Origin: Lachnospiraceae bacterium
GTDB lineage: Bacteria > Bacillota > Clostridia > Lachnospirales > Lachnospiraceae
Direction: 5' to 3'
Length of the DNA: 64,000 nucleotides
NCBI GenBank assembly: GCA_016284315.1
Contig: JAEEOO010000004.1
Span: 62,001 to 126,000, forward strand
Below are positions 43,743 through 50,643 of the stretch, piece by piece. Position 1 is the first letter of the stretch. Every line of letters starts with the position of its first letter. The translations under genes were made by a program, and so were the position numbers. The notes under the pieces were generated by a model that saw only the letters and a list, made by a program, of their open reading frames with translations, was not told the origin of the DNA and made no database searches.

Positions 43743-44921
43743 TCAGTTAAAGAAATTTGTATCAAAGAAAGTCTCTTTGTCGACTCTACCCTCTTCAGTG
43801 AACTCTTCTGTATTCTTAATAAGCCAATCCTGATATTTGTCGGTATCATCGATAAGCTGAGAAAGAGGCGCTGATGCGGAGAATGATGTTTCCTTACTTC
43901 TCTGAAGGTACCAAATCGTGTTCTCTGCAGGTTCTCTTGTTATAGTTTCAAGGACAGCTGCTGTGCTTTCCTGATTTCCAACTATATAGGCATTGATAAG
44001 CTGACGGAGTTTTAAGACAGCCTTAAAAATGTTCACATGCTCATCTGCAAACTGAGTAGGTGCAAAGCTTACGGATGCTCCACCATAATTGGTATACACT
44101 CCGTTTTCCTTTGCATTTCCGATTTCACGGAAGTTTCCATTGATAATCTCACTGTTAATGTTTGCAAAGGGATGAACTGAAATCGCATCAATTTCACCTG
44201 CATCAAGAGCAGTCTTTATGTCGCTGTTTGAAACATTCGCATAGGTCCAATCAGTGCCCTCAACCCATCCGAGATCATTGGTCTGCTCTATCAAAGCAAC
44301 ATACTGGCAGCCTGCTTTCCAACTTGCGATTGTCTTTCCCTTAAGGTCTGCAAGAGTCTGATAATCTGAATCAGCTCTTACGAGGAAAGTAACAATACCG
44401 GGCTGGGGATCTTCTGAAAGTTCAACTGCGGTAATGTCACCGCCCTGTGACTTGTATAGAAGATAAGGATAAAGCATTCTGTTGGTCAGATGAAGTTCGC
44501 CTCTATCCATAAGCTGAACCTCATTTCCTACAGTTCCTTCAACAAGTGAAACCTTAGTTCCGTTATCTCCCAAAAGCTTATCAAACCATCCGTTCTTATC
44601 AGCAAGATATGCCCAGCTGGTAGCTCCAATCTTTAATTCCTTAAGTTCCTCAAAAGTGTACTGCTCCTTAAGTTTGTCGATAGCTGCTTCGATAATCTCC
44701 TCTGTGACTACATCCTCAGGAGTAACGTTTCTACCAATCAATTCTTCTGCTTTGCTGATTGCCTCTGCAGATACTTCTGTGCCGGCTGTTTCAGCCTTTA
44801 CCTCGGATGCTTTTCCTGTATTGGTATTAGTATTTCCTCCGTTTGCTCCGCATGCAGTTAATCCAAGTGATGCCGCAAGTCCTATAGCGATTACATTTTT
44901 AATAAGTGCTGTCTTTTTCAT
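43743..44921 (-). CDS. SsuA-like sulfonate/sulfinate-binding lipoprotein
   Basis: A 392-residue extracellular binding protein. The signal peptide ends in a clear lipobox Leu-Thr-Ala-Cys24. A Gly/Asn/Thr linker follows, then about 55 acidic residues before the binding fold starts at Leu-Lys-Ile-Gly-Ala-Thr-Ser. The middle has Phe-Leu-Val-Arg-Ala-Asp-Ser-Asp and Asp-Leu-Lys-Gly-Lys-Thr-Ile, shared with the neighbouring desulfinase-like protein, so the two are paralogous folds. This one has the export signals and no catalytic Cys/His/Arg set, so it is the true receptor. It lies 23 nt downstream of the desulfinase-like gene. The ligand is not identifiable from sequence. Confidence 0.9.
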   Translation of the reverse strand: MKKTALIKNVIAIGLAASLGLTACGANGGNTNTNTGKASEVKAETAGTEVSAEAISKAEELIGRNVTPEDVVTEEIIEAAIDKLKEQYTFEELKELKIGATSWAYLADKNGWFDKLLGDNGTKVSLVEGTVGNEVQLMDRGELHLTNRMLYPYLLYKSQGGDITAVELSEDPQPGIVTFLVRADSDYQTLADLKGKTIASWKAGCQYVALIEQTNDLGWVEGTDWTYANVSNSDIKTALDAGEIDAISVHPFANINSEIINGNFREIGNAKENGVYTNYGGASVSFAPTQFADEHVNIFKAVLKLRQLINAYIVGNQESTAAVLETITREPAENTIWYLQRSKETSFSASAPLSQLIDDTDKYQDWLIKNTEEFTEEGRVDKETFFDTNFFN

Positions 44922-44944
44922 AATTTTCTCCTATTGCTATATAT

Positions 44945-45955
44945 TTATGCTTCTTGTGCAAGTTCTGATAACGCTCTCTCAAGGAAGCTCTTATCAGCCC
45001 ACTTAGAAACATCAACTACTGATTTGGTAAATCCGTGATCATAAAGGAACTGTGCTCTTGTCTGAAGTGCCTTTAATCCATCTTCCGAGAAGTTAGGCTC
45101 GAGATGCTTGTAGAAGTCTGCAGGATAAGCTCTCCTGTACTGCTCAACACTTCCGTGTGTCTGCTCTGCAAGAAGTTCCTCTGCCTCCTCCTTGTGATCA
45201 GCAGCCCATCTTGCTGCCTTAACAACTGCCTTTACATAAGCTACAACTACTTCAGGCTCTTCTTCAGCCAGCTTTCTGCTTACAGTAAATACATTGGGAT
45301 ACTCGTTGTTTACGGGATCCACATCGTTCTGGTCAGTTACGATGTTAAGGATTCTGCGATATTTGCCGGAATCAAGAACTCTCTCTGATGCTGAAAGCTT
45401 AATGAATACTGCATCAACCTTTCCTTCATCGAGTGCTGTAAAATCAAGTCCGGTTTTAAATGTCCAGTTGGGAGTTTGTGAAGGGTAATCGGGAGTTTCA
45501 TCAACCAAGTAAACCCATTCAACATCATCATTCTTCAGACCAGCTGACTTAAGTGCATTTTCAAATCCTTCGATGGTTGAAGTCTTCTGATGATCGATAG
45601 TTGCGTTTACTCTGTCGGGAATTCCAATCTTTCTTCCCTTAAGATCTGATACCTTTTCAATATCAGAATCTGCTCTTACGAGGATTGCCTGCTCACCGGG
45701 GATAAGATTTATTCCGATAAGAACCGGTTCAGCACCGTTTGACTTCGCCCAAGTCGGAGGAGTGTTTCCACCTTCGCGGAAAAGTCTGTCGTTCTCGTAA
45801 GTAAAATGTTCTTTCCAGTGCTCCTTCTCCAATGTCTGGAGTTTGATAGGAGTGTATCCGATTTTATCCAGCTCATCCTTTAAGAAATTGGTGTTCGCTG
45901 CAATGTATGATGCGTTAGCTACGGGGCAAATTGTGTAATTAATTTCTTTAGACAT
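44945..45955 (-). CDS. DszB-like sulfinate desulfinase (cytoplasmic SsuA-fold enzyme)
   Basis: A 336-residue protein with the fold of sulfonate-binding proteins but no signal peptide: it starts directly at the first strand after AAGGAG and ATG. It matches what I recall of DszB, which splits 2'-hydroxybiphenyl-2-sulfinate into hydroxybiphenyl and sulfite. The nucleophile motif is Cys10-Pro-Val-x-Asn-Ala (DszB Cys27). His50-Phe-Thr-Tyr-x6-Arg60-x-Gly62-Gly63 keeps His60/Arg70 with identical spacing, followed by Pro-Pro. The C-terminal part also aligns, including Arg-Trp-Ala-x-Asp-His, Ala-Asp-Phe and Gln-Phe-Leu. It leads the operon before ssuA-ssuC-ssuB. The likely role is release of sulfite from an imported or intermediate sulfinate. 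A plain binding protein is the alternative, less likely given the conserved triad. Confidence 0.8.
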   Translation of the reverse strand: MSKEINYTICPVANASYIAANTNFLKDELDKIGYTPIKLQTLEKEHWKEHFTYENDRLFREGGNTPPTWAKSNGAEPVLIGINLIPGEQAILVRADSDIEKVSDLKGRKIGIPDRVNATIDHQKTSTIEGFENALKSAGLKNDDVEWVYLVDETPDYPSQTPNWTFKTGLDFTALDEGKVDAVFIKLSASERVLDSGKYRRILNIVTDQNDVDPVNNEYPNVFTVSRKLAEEEPEVVVAYVKAVVKAARWAADHKEEAEELLAEQTHGSVEQYRRAYPADFYKHLEPNFSEDGLKALQTRAQFLYDHGFTKSVVDVSKWADKSFLERALSELAQEA

Positions 45956-46108
45956 ATTGTTTCTCCTTAATACCTAATGTTTGTTAGTTTGTTGTGCCTT
46001 TACTTTGTTGTCCGCTAAGGTAAACAATATGGAATTCCTCCGGAGCTTTTATTGTAGTGTTTCATTCGTATTTACCGATTCCTTTTTTGCTGTTTTCAAG
46101 TTGTTAAC

Positions 46109-46164
46109 AGATTAACATCAGTTCTTATCATCGTCTAATACTAGCGCTCTATTGCTTGCTATAA
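46109..46164 (-). promoter_or_regulatory. 56-bp conserved upstream element, copy 1 (desulfinase operon)
   Basis: This block aligns without gaps to 46887-46942. The conserved parts, in minus sense, are TATA, CAATA, TAGTATTAGACGAT and TGTTAATCT, about 38 of 56 positions. It lies about 155 nt before the desulfinase-like start. The layout suits a LysR-type activator site, but no regulator gene is in the window. Confidence 0.65.
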
Positions 46165-46185
46165 CCAACGTCTATAGCGCCACTT

Positions 46186-46800
46186 TTATGCAATAGCTTC
46201 ATATATTGCATCCGCCAGTTTCCTGTGCCCCTCTTCGTTTAGATGCTCATCATCCACACTACTAGCTTCGACAAAATCAGATGCTGCAAGGAATTTTACT
46301 CCTCGTTTCTCTGCTATCTTTTTATAAACTTCTTTTAAGCCTTTACAGACATTAACGGAGTTTTTATCAAACTCGGGGTCCTTTTCCGGAGTCCATACTT
46401 CATCTCCCAGAAGGATGGGCGAAACCAGAAGGATGTTTTCCGGGGCAATAAACTTCTCAAGTTCATTGAGGCAAAGTTCTATGCCTTTTCCTATGGTGTA
46501 TGCTGACGCATGATAATAGGTTTTGCAGTCATTGGTGCCAAGCATAAGTATTGCACCGTCTACGGGATGATGGCTTTCAAGAAGAACAGGGAGAAGTTCA
46601 ACACCTCTGCGCCCCGGTCTTAGTTCATCTTCAAAAACCGTTGTTCTTCCGCAAAGACCTTCCTCAGCTATTCTTGTTTCTTTAAGCTTGTCTTCAAGGA
46701 TTCCTGTCCATCTTTTGTTTCTTGGATATCTGTTCTTTAAATCTTTTCCAGGTACAAGGCCCCAGGTATTTGAATCTCCGAATGCAAGAATTTCTCTCAT
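46186..46800 (-). CDS. SGNH/GDSL-family hydrolase
   Basis: A 204-residue serine esterase of the SGNH group. Block I is Phe-Gly-Asp9-Ser10-Asn-Thr-Trp-Gly, block III Gly-Thr-Asn90-Asp, and block V Asp183-x2-His186. The set Ser/Asp/His is complete, so it should hydrolyse an ester. There is no signal peptide, so it is cytoplasmic. It resembles arylesterase-type members. The substrate is unknown. It shares an upstream 56-bp element with the desulfinase operon, hinting at joint control and perhaps at a related organosulfur substrate. GGAG precedes the ATG. Confidence 0.9.
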   Translation of the reverse strand: MREILAFGDSNTWGLVPGKDLKNRYPRNKRWTGILEDKLKETRIAEEGLCGRTTVFEDELRPGRRGVELLPVLLESHHPVDGAILMLGTNDCKTYYHASAYTIGKGIELCLNELEKFIAPENILLVSPILLGDEVWTPEKDPEFDKNSVNVCKGLKEVYKKIAEKRGVKFLAASDFVEASSVDDEHLNEEGHRKLADAIYEAIA

Positions 46801-46823
46801 AGTTTTTTCTCCGCTATTTTATC

Positions 46824-46840
46824 CAATGGTTAATCCATTG
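46824..46840 (-). promoter_or_regulatory. Perfect palindrome in the SGNH hydrolase leader
   Basis: CAATGG-5-CCATTG, 6-bp arms, about 24 nt before the start. Part of it (ATTAACCATTGGAT in minus sense) recurs with one change at 42075-42088 next to the DUF4418-like gene. Confidence 0.5.
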
Positions 46841-46886
46841 TGTGCCTTACTTAGTCCGATAACATTGTTATATTGTTTATGCTTGA

Positions 46887-46942
46887 AGATTAACACAGCC
46901 TCGAGTTATCGTCTAATACTATGAATTTATTGTCTGGTATAG
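46887..46942 (-). promoter_or_regulatory. 56-bp conserved upstream element, copy 2 (SGNH hydrolase)
   Basis: The second copy of the element described at 46109-46164, about 87 nt before the SGNH hydrolase start. The 14-mer TAGTATTAGACGAT is identical in both. Confidence 0.65.
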
Positions 46943-46960
46943 TTTTCTCTTATATATCTG

Positions 46961-46993
46961 CACAAAAAAAGAACTGCGTCTCCGCAGTTCTTT
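46961..46993 (-). terminator. Intrinsic terminator of the SecD-like lipoprotein gene
   Basis: An 11-bp stem (AAAGAACTGCG at 46968-46978 with CGCAGTTCTTT at 46983-46993), 4-nt loop, and a following T-run in minus sense. Confidence 0.92.
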
Positions 46994-47025
46994 TCATTGA
47001 TCAACATATGCTTTTGTTCGGTAGA

Positions 47026-47715
47026 CTATCTTCTCTCCACCATTTCCCTAAAGGGATTGGTTCTAATCTTTGAACAGTCCACAACTTTGAGATTGTCAAA
47101 TAGGTTACAGCTTTTGATTTTTGCTGCAAGGCTGTCGGCATCTTCCATAGAAGCAAGCCCGTTTATAACAGTTGTGCCGTTGGTTACAGTATCTGCGACT
47201 CTTGGAGCACTTATTAGTTCACCGTCAAAGTAAATCTCAATTGCCTCTCTGCTTTCAACAGCTTTCGCAGTTGACTCAGCGAACTTTTTGGTGCCCTCTT
47301 CGTCAAAAGCTAATGAAACTGCATAATCATTATAAACTCCGTTGTTGTACATAATGCTTTGAACAGATACAACATTTTTGTCAGTCAAAATAAGGGACTG
47401 ATCAGACTCCATACGGAATTCCAGATTAGGCTTCTTTATTAGTTTCTCTGCAACTTCTTCACCAATAGTTAAATCAGAAAAAACTACCTCTATCTGCTTC
47501 CCGTCATAGATAAGATTTACGTCAGCTCTATAATCATAAACCCAAGCTCTGTTCTGAATCACTGAAACAAGTGCATCTAAGTCTTTGCTTTCAACCTTAG
47601 TTGAATCAATGATTACTTGAACTGCATCCGGTTCCTTTCCTGAATCACAGCCCACCATAACAAGTGCGCTTGCTGCGATCAAAAGTCCCGCAGTTATTCT
47701 CTTTAGTACTTTCAT
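47026..47715 (-). CDS. Lipoprotein with SecD P1-like domain
   Basis: A 229-residue lipoprotein. The signal peptide ends at Val-Met-Val-Gly-Cys. The body resembles the periplasmic P1 head of SecD: a Val-Ser-Leu-Ala-Phe-Asp-Glu-Glu-Gly-Thr-Lys-Lys-Phe-Ala strand-helix, then Ile-Tyr-Phe-Asp-Gly-Glu-Leu-Ile-Ser-Ala-Pro-Arg-Val and an Ile-Asn-Gly-Leu loop before a final helix. No SecD membrane part is present, so it is a stand-alone head domain. The start is the ATG at 47713-47715; a GTG 12 nt earlier is possible. It is monocistronic between two terminators or promoters. Function unknown. Confidence 0.8.
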   Translation of the reverse strand: MKVLKRITAGLLIAASALVMVGCDSGKEPDAVQVIIDSTKVESKDLDALVSVIQNRAWVYDYRADVNLIYDGKQIEVVFSDLTIGEEVAEKLIKKPNLEFRMESDQSLILTDKNVVSVQSIMYNNGVYNDYAVSLAFDEEGTKKFAESTAKAVESREAIEIYFDGELISAPRVADTVTNGTTVINGLASMEDADSLAAKIKSCNLFDNLKVVDCSKIRTNPFREMVERR

Positions 47716-47793
47716 TTCAAATACCACTCTTTTAGTTTTATTGAATAAAATTATATCATATTAACGAATTCTCTTCCAAATCTTAAAAAAACA

Positions 47794-47822
47794 TTTTGAA
47801 ATTCTCCAACATCCAATATAAT
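47794..47822 (+). promoter_or_regulatory. Promoter abutting a start codon (possible leaderless mRNA)
   Basis: TTTTGA (47794-47799), a 17-nt spacer and a perfect TATAAT (47817-47822). The ATG of the next gene is at 47830, where transcription should start. No Shine-Dalgarno site lies between. Confidence 0.65.
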
Positions 47823-47829
47823 AGTTCCT

Positions 47830-49560
47830 ATGGGAAACAAAAACTTGGATATAAATACAATAAATGCTGCCGCCAACATGAACCTTTTTGATTTTGTTAA
47901 GAGCGGCGCACAGTACAAAGATCAAGACACCGTCTTTTCTTTTTTTGGAAAAAATTTCAGCTACGGATTTTTCAAAGAAAAGGTAGATAAGATCTCCAGG
48001 ATCCTCCTTGCGGATAAAGAGCTGAAAAAAGGTGACCGCGTGGTGATAAGTCTTCTGTCTTCACCGGAAGCCGTCTGCCTTGTTTATGCCTGCAACTATA
48101 TCGGCCTTGTCCCGGTAATGGCTGATATCCGTCTTTCACCCGGAGAAATGAGACGCGTGATTGAAGAGACCGATGCAAAATACGCTTTCATGACAGACAT
48201 TATCTCCGCCCGTCTTTCCGTGATCTGTAAGGCAGAGTGTCTTCGTAAGCTCTTTGTAGTTCCTATTATCCAGAGCCTGGGTTATCCCGCTTTGTTTTTC
48301 AGAAAGTTTTCCAGTTTCTTTACAGGAAATCCTTATATGTTTACTTCTCTTGTCCTTCCCAAGGCCTTTATGTGGAAGCACTTTGAGAACACTCCCGGGA
48401 TCCCCGATGATGAAAAGATCGTTCCGGCGGGCAGTGACGGCGAGATCATCTTTACCACCAGCGGTACCACCGGTGAAAAGAAATATGTCCGTCATACCGC
48501 AAAGAATCTAAACTTAAATGTTTTGTTAAATGAATATTACTTTGATCTTCGAAGCCCCGAGTGTGGCTCCATCCTTGCATACCTTCCGCTTTTTGTTTGC
48601 TTCGGATTTGCAGGCTCAATCCACACTCCCCTCTATTATAGCATGAAGATCCATGTTCATATGATCTACGACCTTAGGAAGATCCCGGATATCTTTATGA
48701 AGGTCCGTCCCAATGTGTTCTTCAGTTCTCTCGGACACTGGGAAAGGATCATAAGGTCCGAAAAGTTTTTGGAGGGTGATCTCTCCTTCCTAAAATTTGC
48801 TCTTTGCAGCGGTGAAAAATGTGATCCCGAAAAGATCAAAAATATTAATAACCTCCTTGAAAAGAGAGGATGTACCACCAAGATCCTTCAGGCATACGGC
48901 ATGACTGAGCTTACAGTCATCTCTGTTCAGCAGCCGGAGGACGACCTTTACGGAAATGTGGGAAAACCCTTCCCTCCCATTAAGATTAAAATAACCGATC
49001 CCGAAACCGGTAAAGAAATGAATCCCGGAGAGGAAGGCGAAATCTGTATCAATTCACCTTGCAGAACCCTTGGTTATTTAAACAACAAAGAAGAAACAGA
49101 TAAGTTTCTTCGTGTCCATGAAGACAATAAAGTTTGGGCTCACTCAGGTGACATCGGTTACATTGACCTGCGAGGTTATCTCTATGTCAAAGACAGGATC
49201 AAAAACATGCTTGTCTCTGTCAGCGGAACCAAGATCTATCTTCCAACCATTGATGAAGCAGTCTCAAAGCTGCCCTGCGTAGAGAGAGCTATTGCTGTAT
49301 CCATTAATGATGGGGACACCAAAGTTATAAAGGCTATCATTCTTTTTGTAGAACCGGCCGCAGGTAATTCCGCTTCCGGCGTAAAAAAAGAAGTAAAAAG
49401 CTTTGTTTTATCCGATCTTCCGAGATACCTTGTACCTGATAAGATTGAGATAATAGATGAGCTTCCTCTCCTGCCCTCGGGAAAGATTGACAGACGCGCT
49501 CTTGAAAAAAGAGCCGAAGATCTTGGTGCAAAAAAGGAATCCGTGGTAAGTCTCAAATAA
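47830..49560 (+). CDS. Class I adenylate-forming enzyme (acyl-CoA synthetase-like)
   Basis: A 576-residue member of the acyl-CoA synthetase/NRPS adenylation superfamily. The P-loop is Thr-Thr-Ser-Gly-Thr-Thr-Gly-Glu-Lys-Lys (about residue 212), the A5 motif Tyr-Gly-Met-Thr-Glu, the hinge region Ser-Gly-Asp-Ile-Gly-Tyr, and the C-terminal catalytic lysine lies in Pro-Ser-Gly-Lys-Ile-Asp-Arg-Arg. All are intact, so it should activate a carboxylic acid as an acyl-AMP. Nearby there is no carrier protein, synthase or CoA-metabolism gene to reveal the substrate. The ATG has no ribosome-binding site and lies at the predicted transcription start. Confidence 0.88.
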   Translation: MGNKNLDINTINAAANMNLFDFVKSGAQYKDQDTVFSFFGKNFSYGFFKEKVDKISRILLADKELKKGDRVVISLLSSPEAVCLVYACNYIGLVPVMADIRLSPGEMRRVIEETDAKYAFMTDIISARLSVICKAECLRKLFVVPIIQSLGYPALFFRKFSSFFTGNPYMFTSLVLPKAFMWKHFENTPGIPDDEKIVPAGSDGEIIFTTSGTTGEKKYVRHTAKNLNLNVLLNEYYFDLRSPECGSILAYLPLFVCFGFAGSIHTPLYYSMKIHVHMIYDLRKIPDIFMKVRPNVFFSSLGHWERIIRSEKFLEGDLSFLKFALCSGEKCDPEKIKNINNLLEKRGCTTKILQAYGMTELTVISVQQPEDDLYGNVGKPFPPIKIKITDPETGKEMNPGEEGEICINSPCRTLGYLNNKEETDKFLRVHEDNKVWAHSGDIGYIDLRGYLYVKDRIKNMLVSVSGTKIYLPTIDEAVSKLPCVERAIAVSINDGDTKVIKAIILFVEPAAGNSASGVKKEVKSFVLSDLPRYLVPDKIEIIDELPLLPSGKIDRRALEKRAEDLGAKKESVVSLK

Positions 49561-49605
49561 TAAACAGTACCACGGATGATACATCCAAAAACACATAAAA
49601 ATATG

Positions 49606-49634
49606 GGCTTGGGGCTGTCCCCAAGCCTTATTTT
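49606..49634 (+). terminator. Intrinsic terminator of the adenylate-forming enzyme gene
   Basis: A 9-bp stem (GGCTTGGGG at 49606-49614 with CCCCAAGCC at 49619-49627) and a TTATTTT tract. It has a GGGG/CCCC core like other repeat-like terminators in the window. Confidence 0.9.
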
Positions 49635-49651
49635 GTAGTAGAATAGACAGC

Positions 49652-50554
49652 ATGGAAATAATAGCAGATACATTGGATTTTTATATAGAAAAAGATACGG
49701 CGGTAGCCATCGGTAAATTCGACGGAGTCCACTTAGGTCACAGAAGGCTTCTTGACGAGATCATCGAGTGGAAATCAAAAGGGCTTGCGGCATGCGTGTT
49801 CACCTTTGATAAGCCTCCTGCTGCACTTTTTGGCGGTGACTCAAGAGTCCTTACCACCAATCGGGAAAAGCACATGCTCTTTGAAAGGATCGGTGTGGAC
49901 TTTTTAGTGGAGTTCCCTATGAATGAATATACCGCTGCCACCCCTCCCAATACCTTTATCCTCGATTACCTTGTCAGTCAGATGAATATGCGCTTTATCG
50001 CAGCCGGTACCGACCTTTCCTTCGGAAGCCGCGGAGAAGGTAACCCCGCACTCTTAAAGGCTATGTCTGAAAAAGGAGGATATGAATACAGGCTTGTTGA
50101 TAAAGTATGTACTCCCGATGGGGTCGAAATCAGTTCTTCTCTTGTTCGCGAATATGTTGAAAAAGGTGAAATGGGAATCGCCGCTCAGCTTTTGGGATGC
50201 CCTTATTTCATCTTGGGAGATGTAGTCAAAGGAAATCACATCGGTCACACCTTAGGCTTCCCCACTATTAACATTTATCCCGATGAGAACAAGCTCCTTC
50301 CTCCTTTTGGTGTATATGCAGGCCATACCACCGTTGAAGGCAAGGAATACAGATCCATCAGTAATGTTGGATGCAAGCCCACCGTTGGCGGTGAGGTTCG
50401 TCCCAGTGTTGAAACCTATCTCTATGATTTTGACGGCGATCTTTACGGCAAAGAAGCAATGGTTACAATGGAAGCCTTTCGCAGACCTGAACAGAAATTT
50501 GATTCACTGGAAGATCTGAAAAAACAATTACAGTTAGATATCGCGAGATACTAA
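49652..50554 (+). CDS. ribF: Bifunctional riboflavin kinase / FAD synthetase
   Basis: A 300-residue enzyme making FMN and then FAD from riboflavin and ATP. The N-terminal nucleotidyltransferase domain has Ala-Ile-Gly-Lys-Phe-Asp-Gly-Val-His-Leu-Gly-His (about 19-30). The C-terminal riboflavin kinase domain has Gly-Asp-Val-Val-x-Gly-Asn-His and Gly-Phe-Pro-Thr-Ile-Asn near residue 190-210. Length is normal. In many Firmicutes ribF follows truB in the infB operon; here it faces that operon on the opposite strand. A TAGAAT -10-like hexamer ends 7 nt before the ATG, and no Shine-Dalgarno site is present. Confidence 0.96.
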   Translation: MEIIADTLDFYIEKDTAVAIGKFDGVHLGHRRLLDEIIEWKSKGLAACVFTFDKPPAALFGGDSRVLTTNREKHMLFERIGVDFLVEFPMNEYTAATPPNTFILDYLVSQMNMRFIAAGTDLSFGSRGEGNPALLKAMSEKGGYEYRLVDKVCTPDGVEISSSLVREYVEKGEMGIAAQLLGCPYFILGDVVKGNHIGHTLGFPTINIYPDENKLLPPFGVYAGHTTVEGKEYRSISNVGCKPTVGGEVRPSVETYLYDFDGDLYGKEAMVTMEAFRRPEQKFDSLEDLKKQLQLDIARY

Positions 50555-50593
50555 TAGAATTCGAAACTTCAAATACAACTTCAACCAAACAAA

Positions 50594-50630
50594 AAAGTCG
50601 ATGAATATCCATTGGATACTCACCGGCTTT
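50594..50630 (-). terminator. Convergent terminator between nrnA and ribF
   Basis: A 17-bp stem with two G-U pairs and one mismatch (50594-50610 with 50614-50630), 3-nt loop, with T-runs on both strands. It can end the infB operon (-) and ribF (+). Confidence 0.88.
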
Positions 50631-50643
50631 TATATTGTCTAAA

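Noticed and set aside
44945-45955. Annotation as a second SsuA-type periplasmic binding protein
   Set aside because: No signal peptide or lipobox, and the Cys/His/Arg-Gly-Gly set of desulfinases is kept, so an enzyme role is the better reading, though still unproven.
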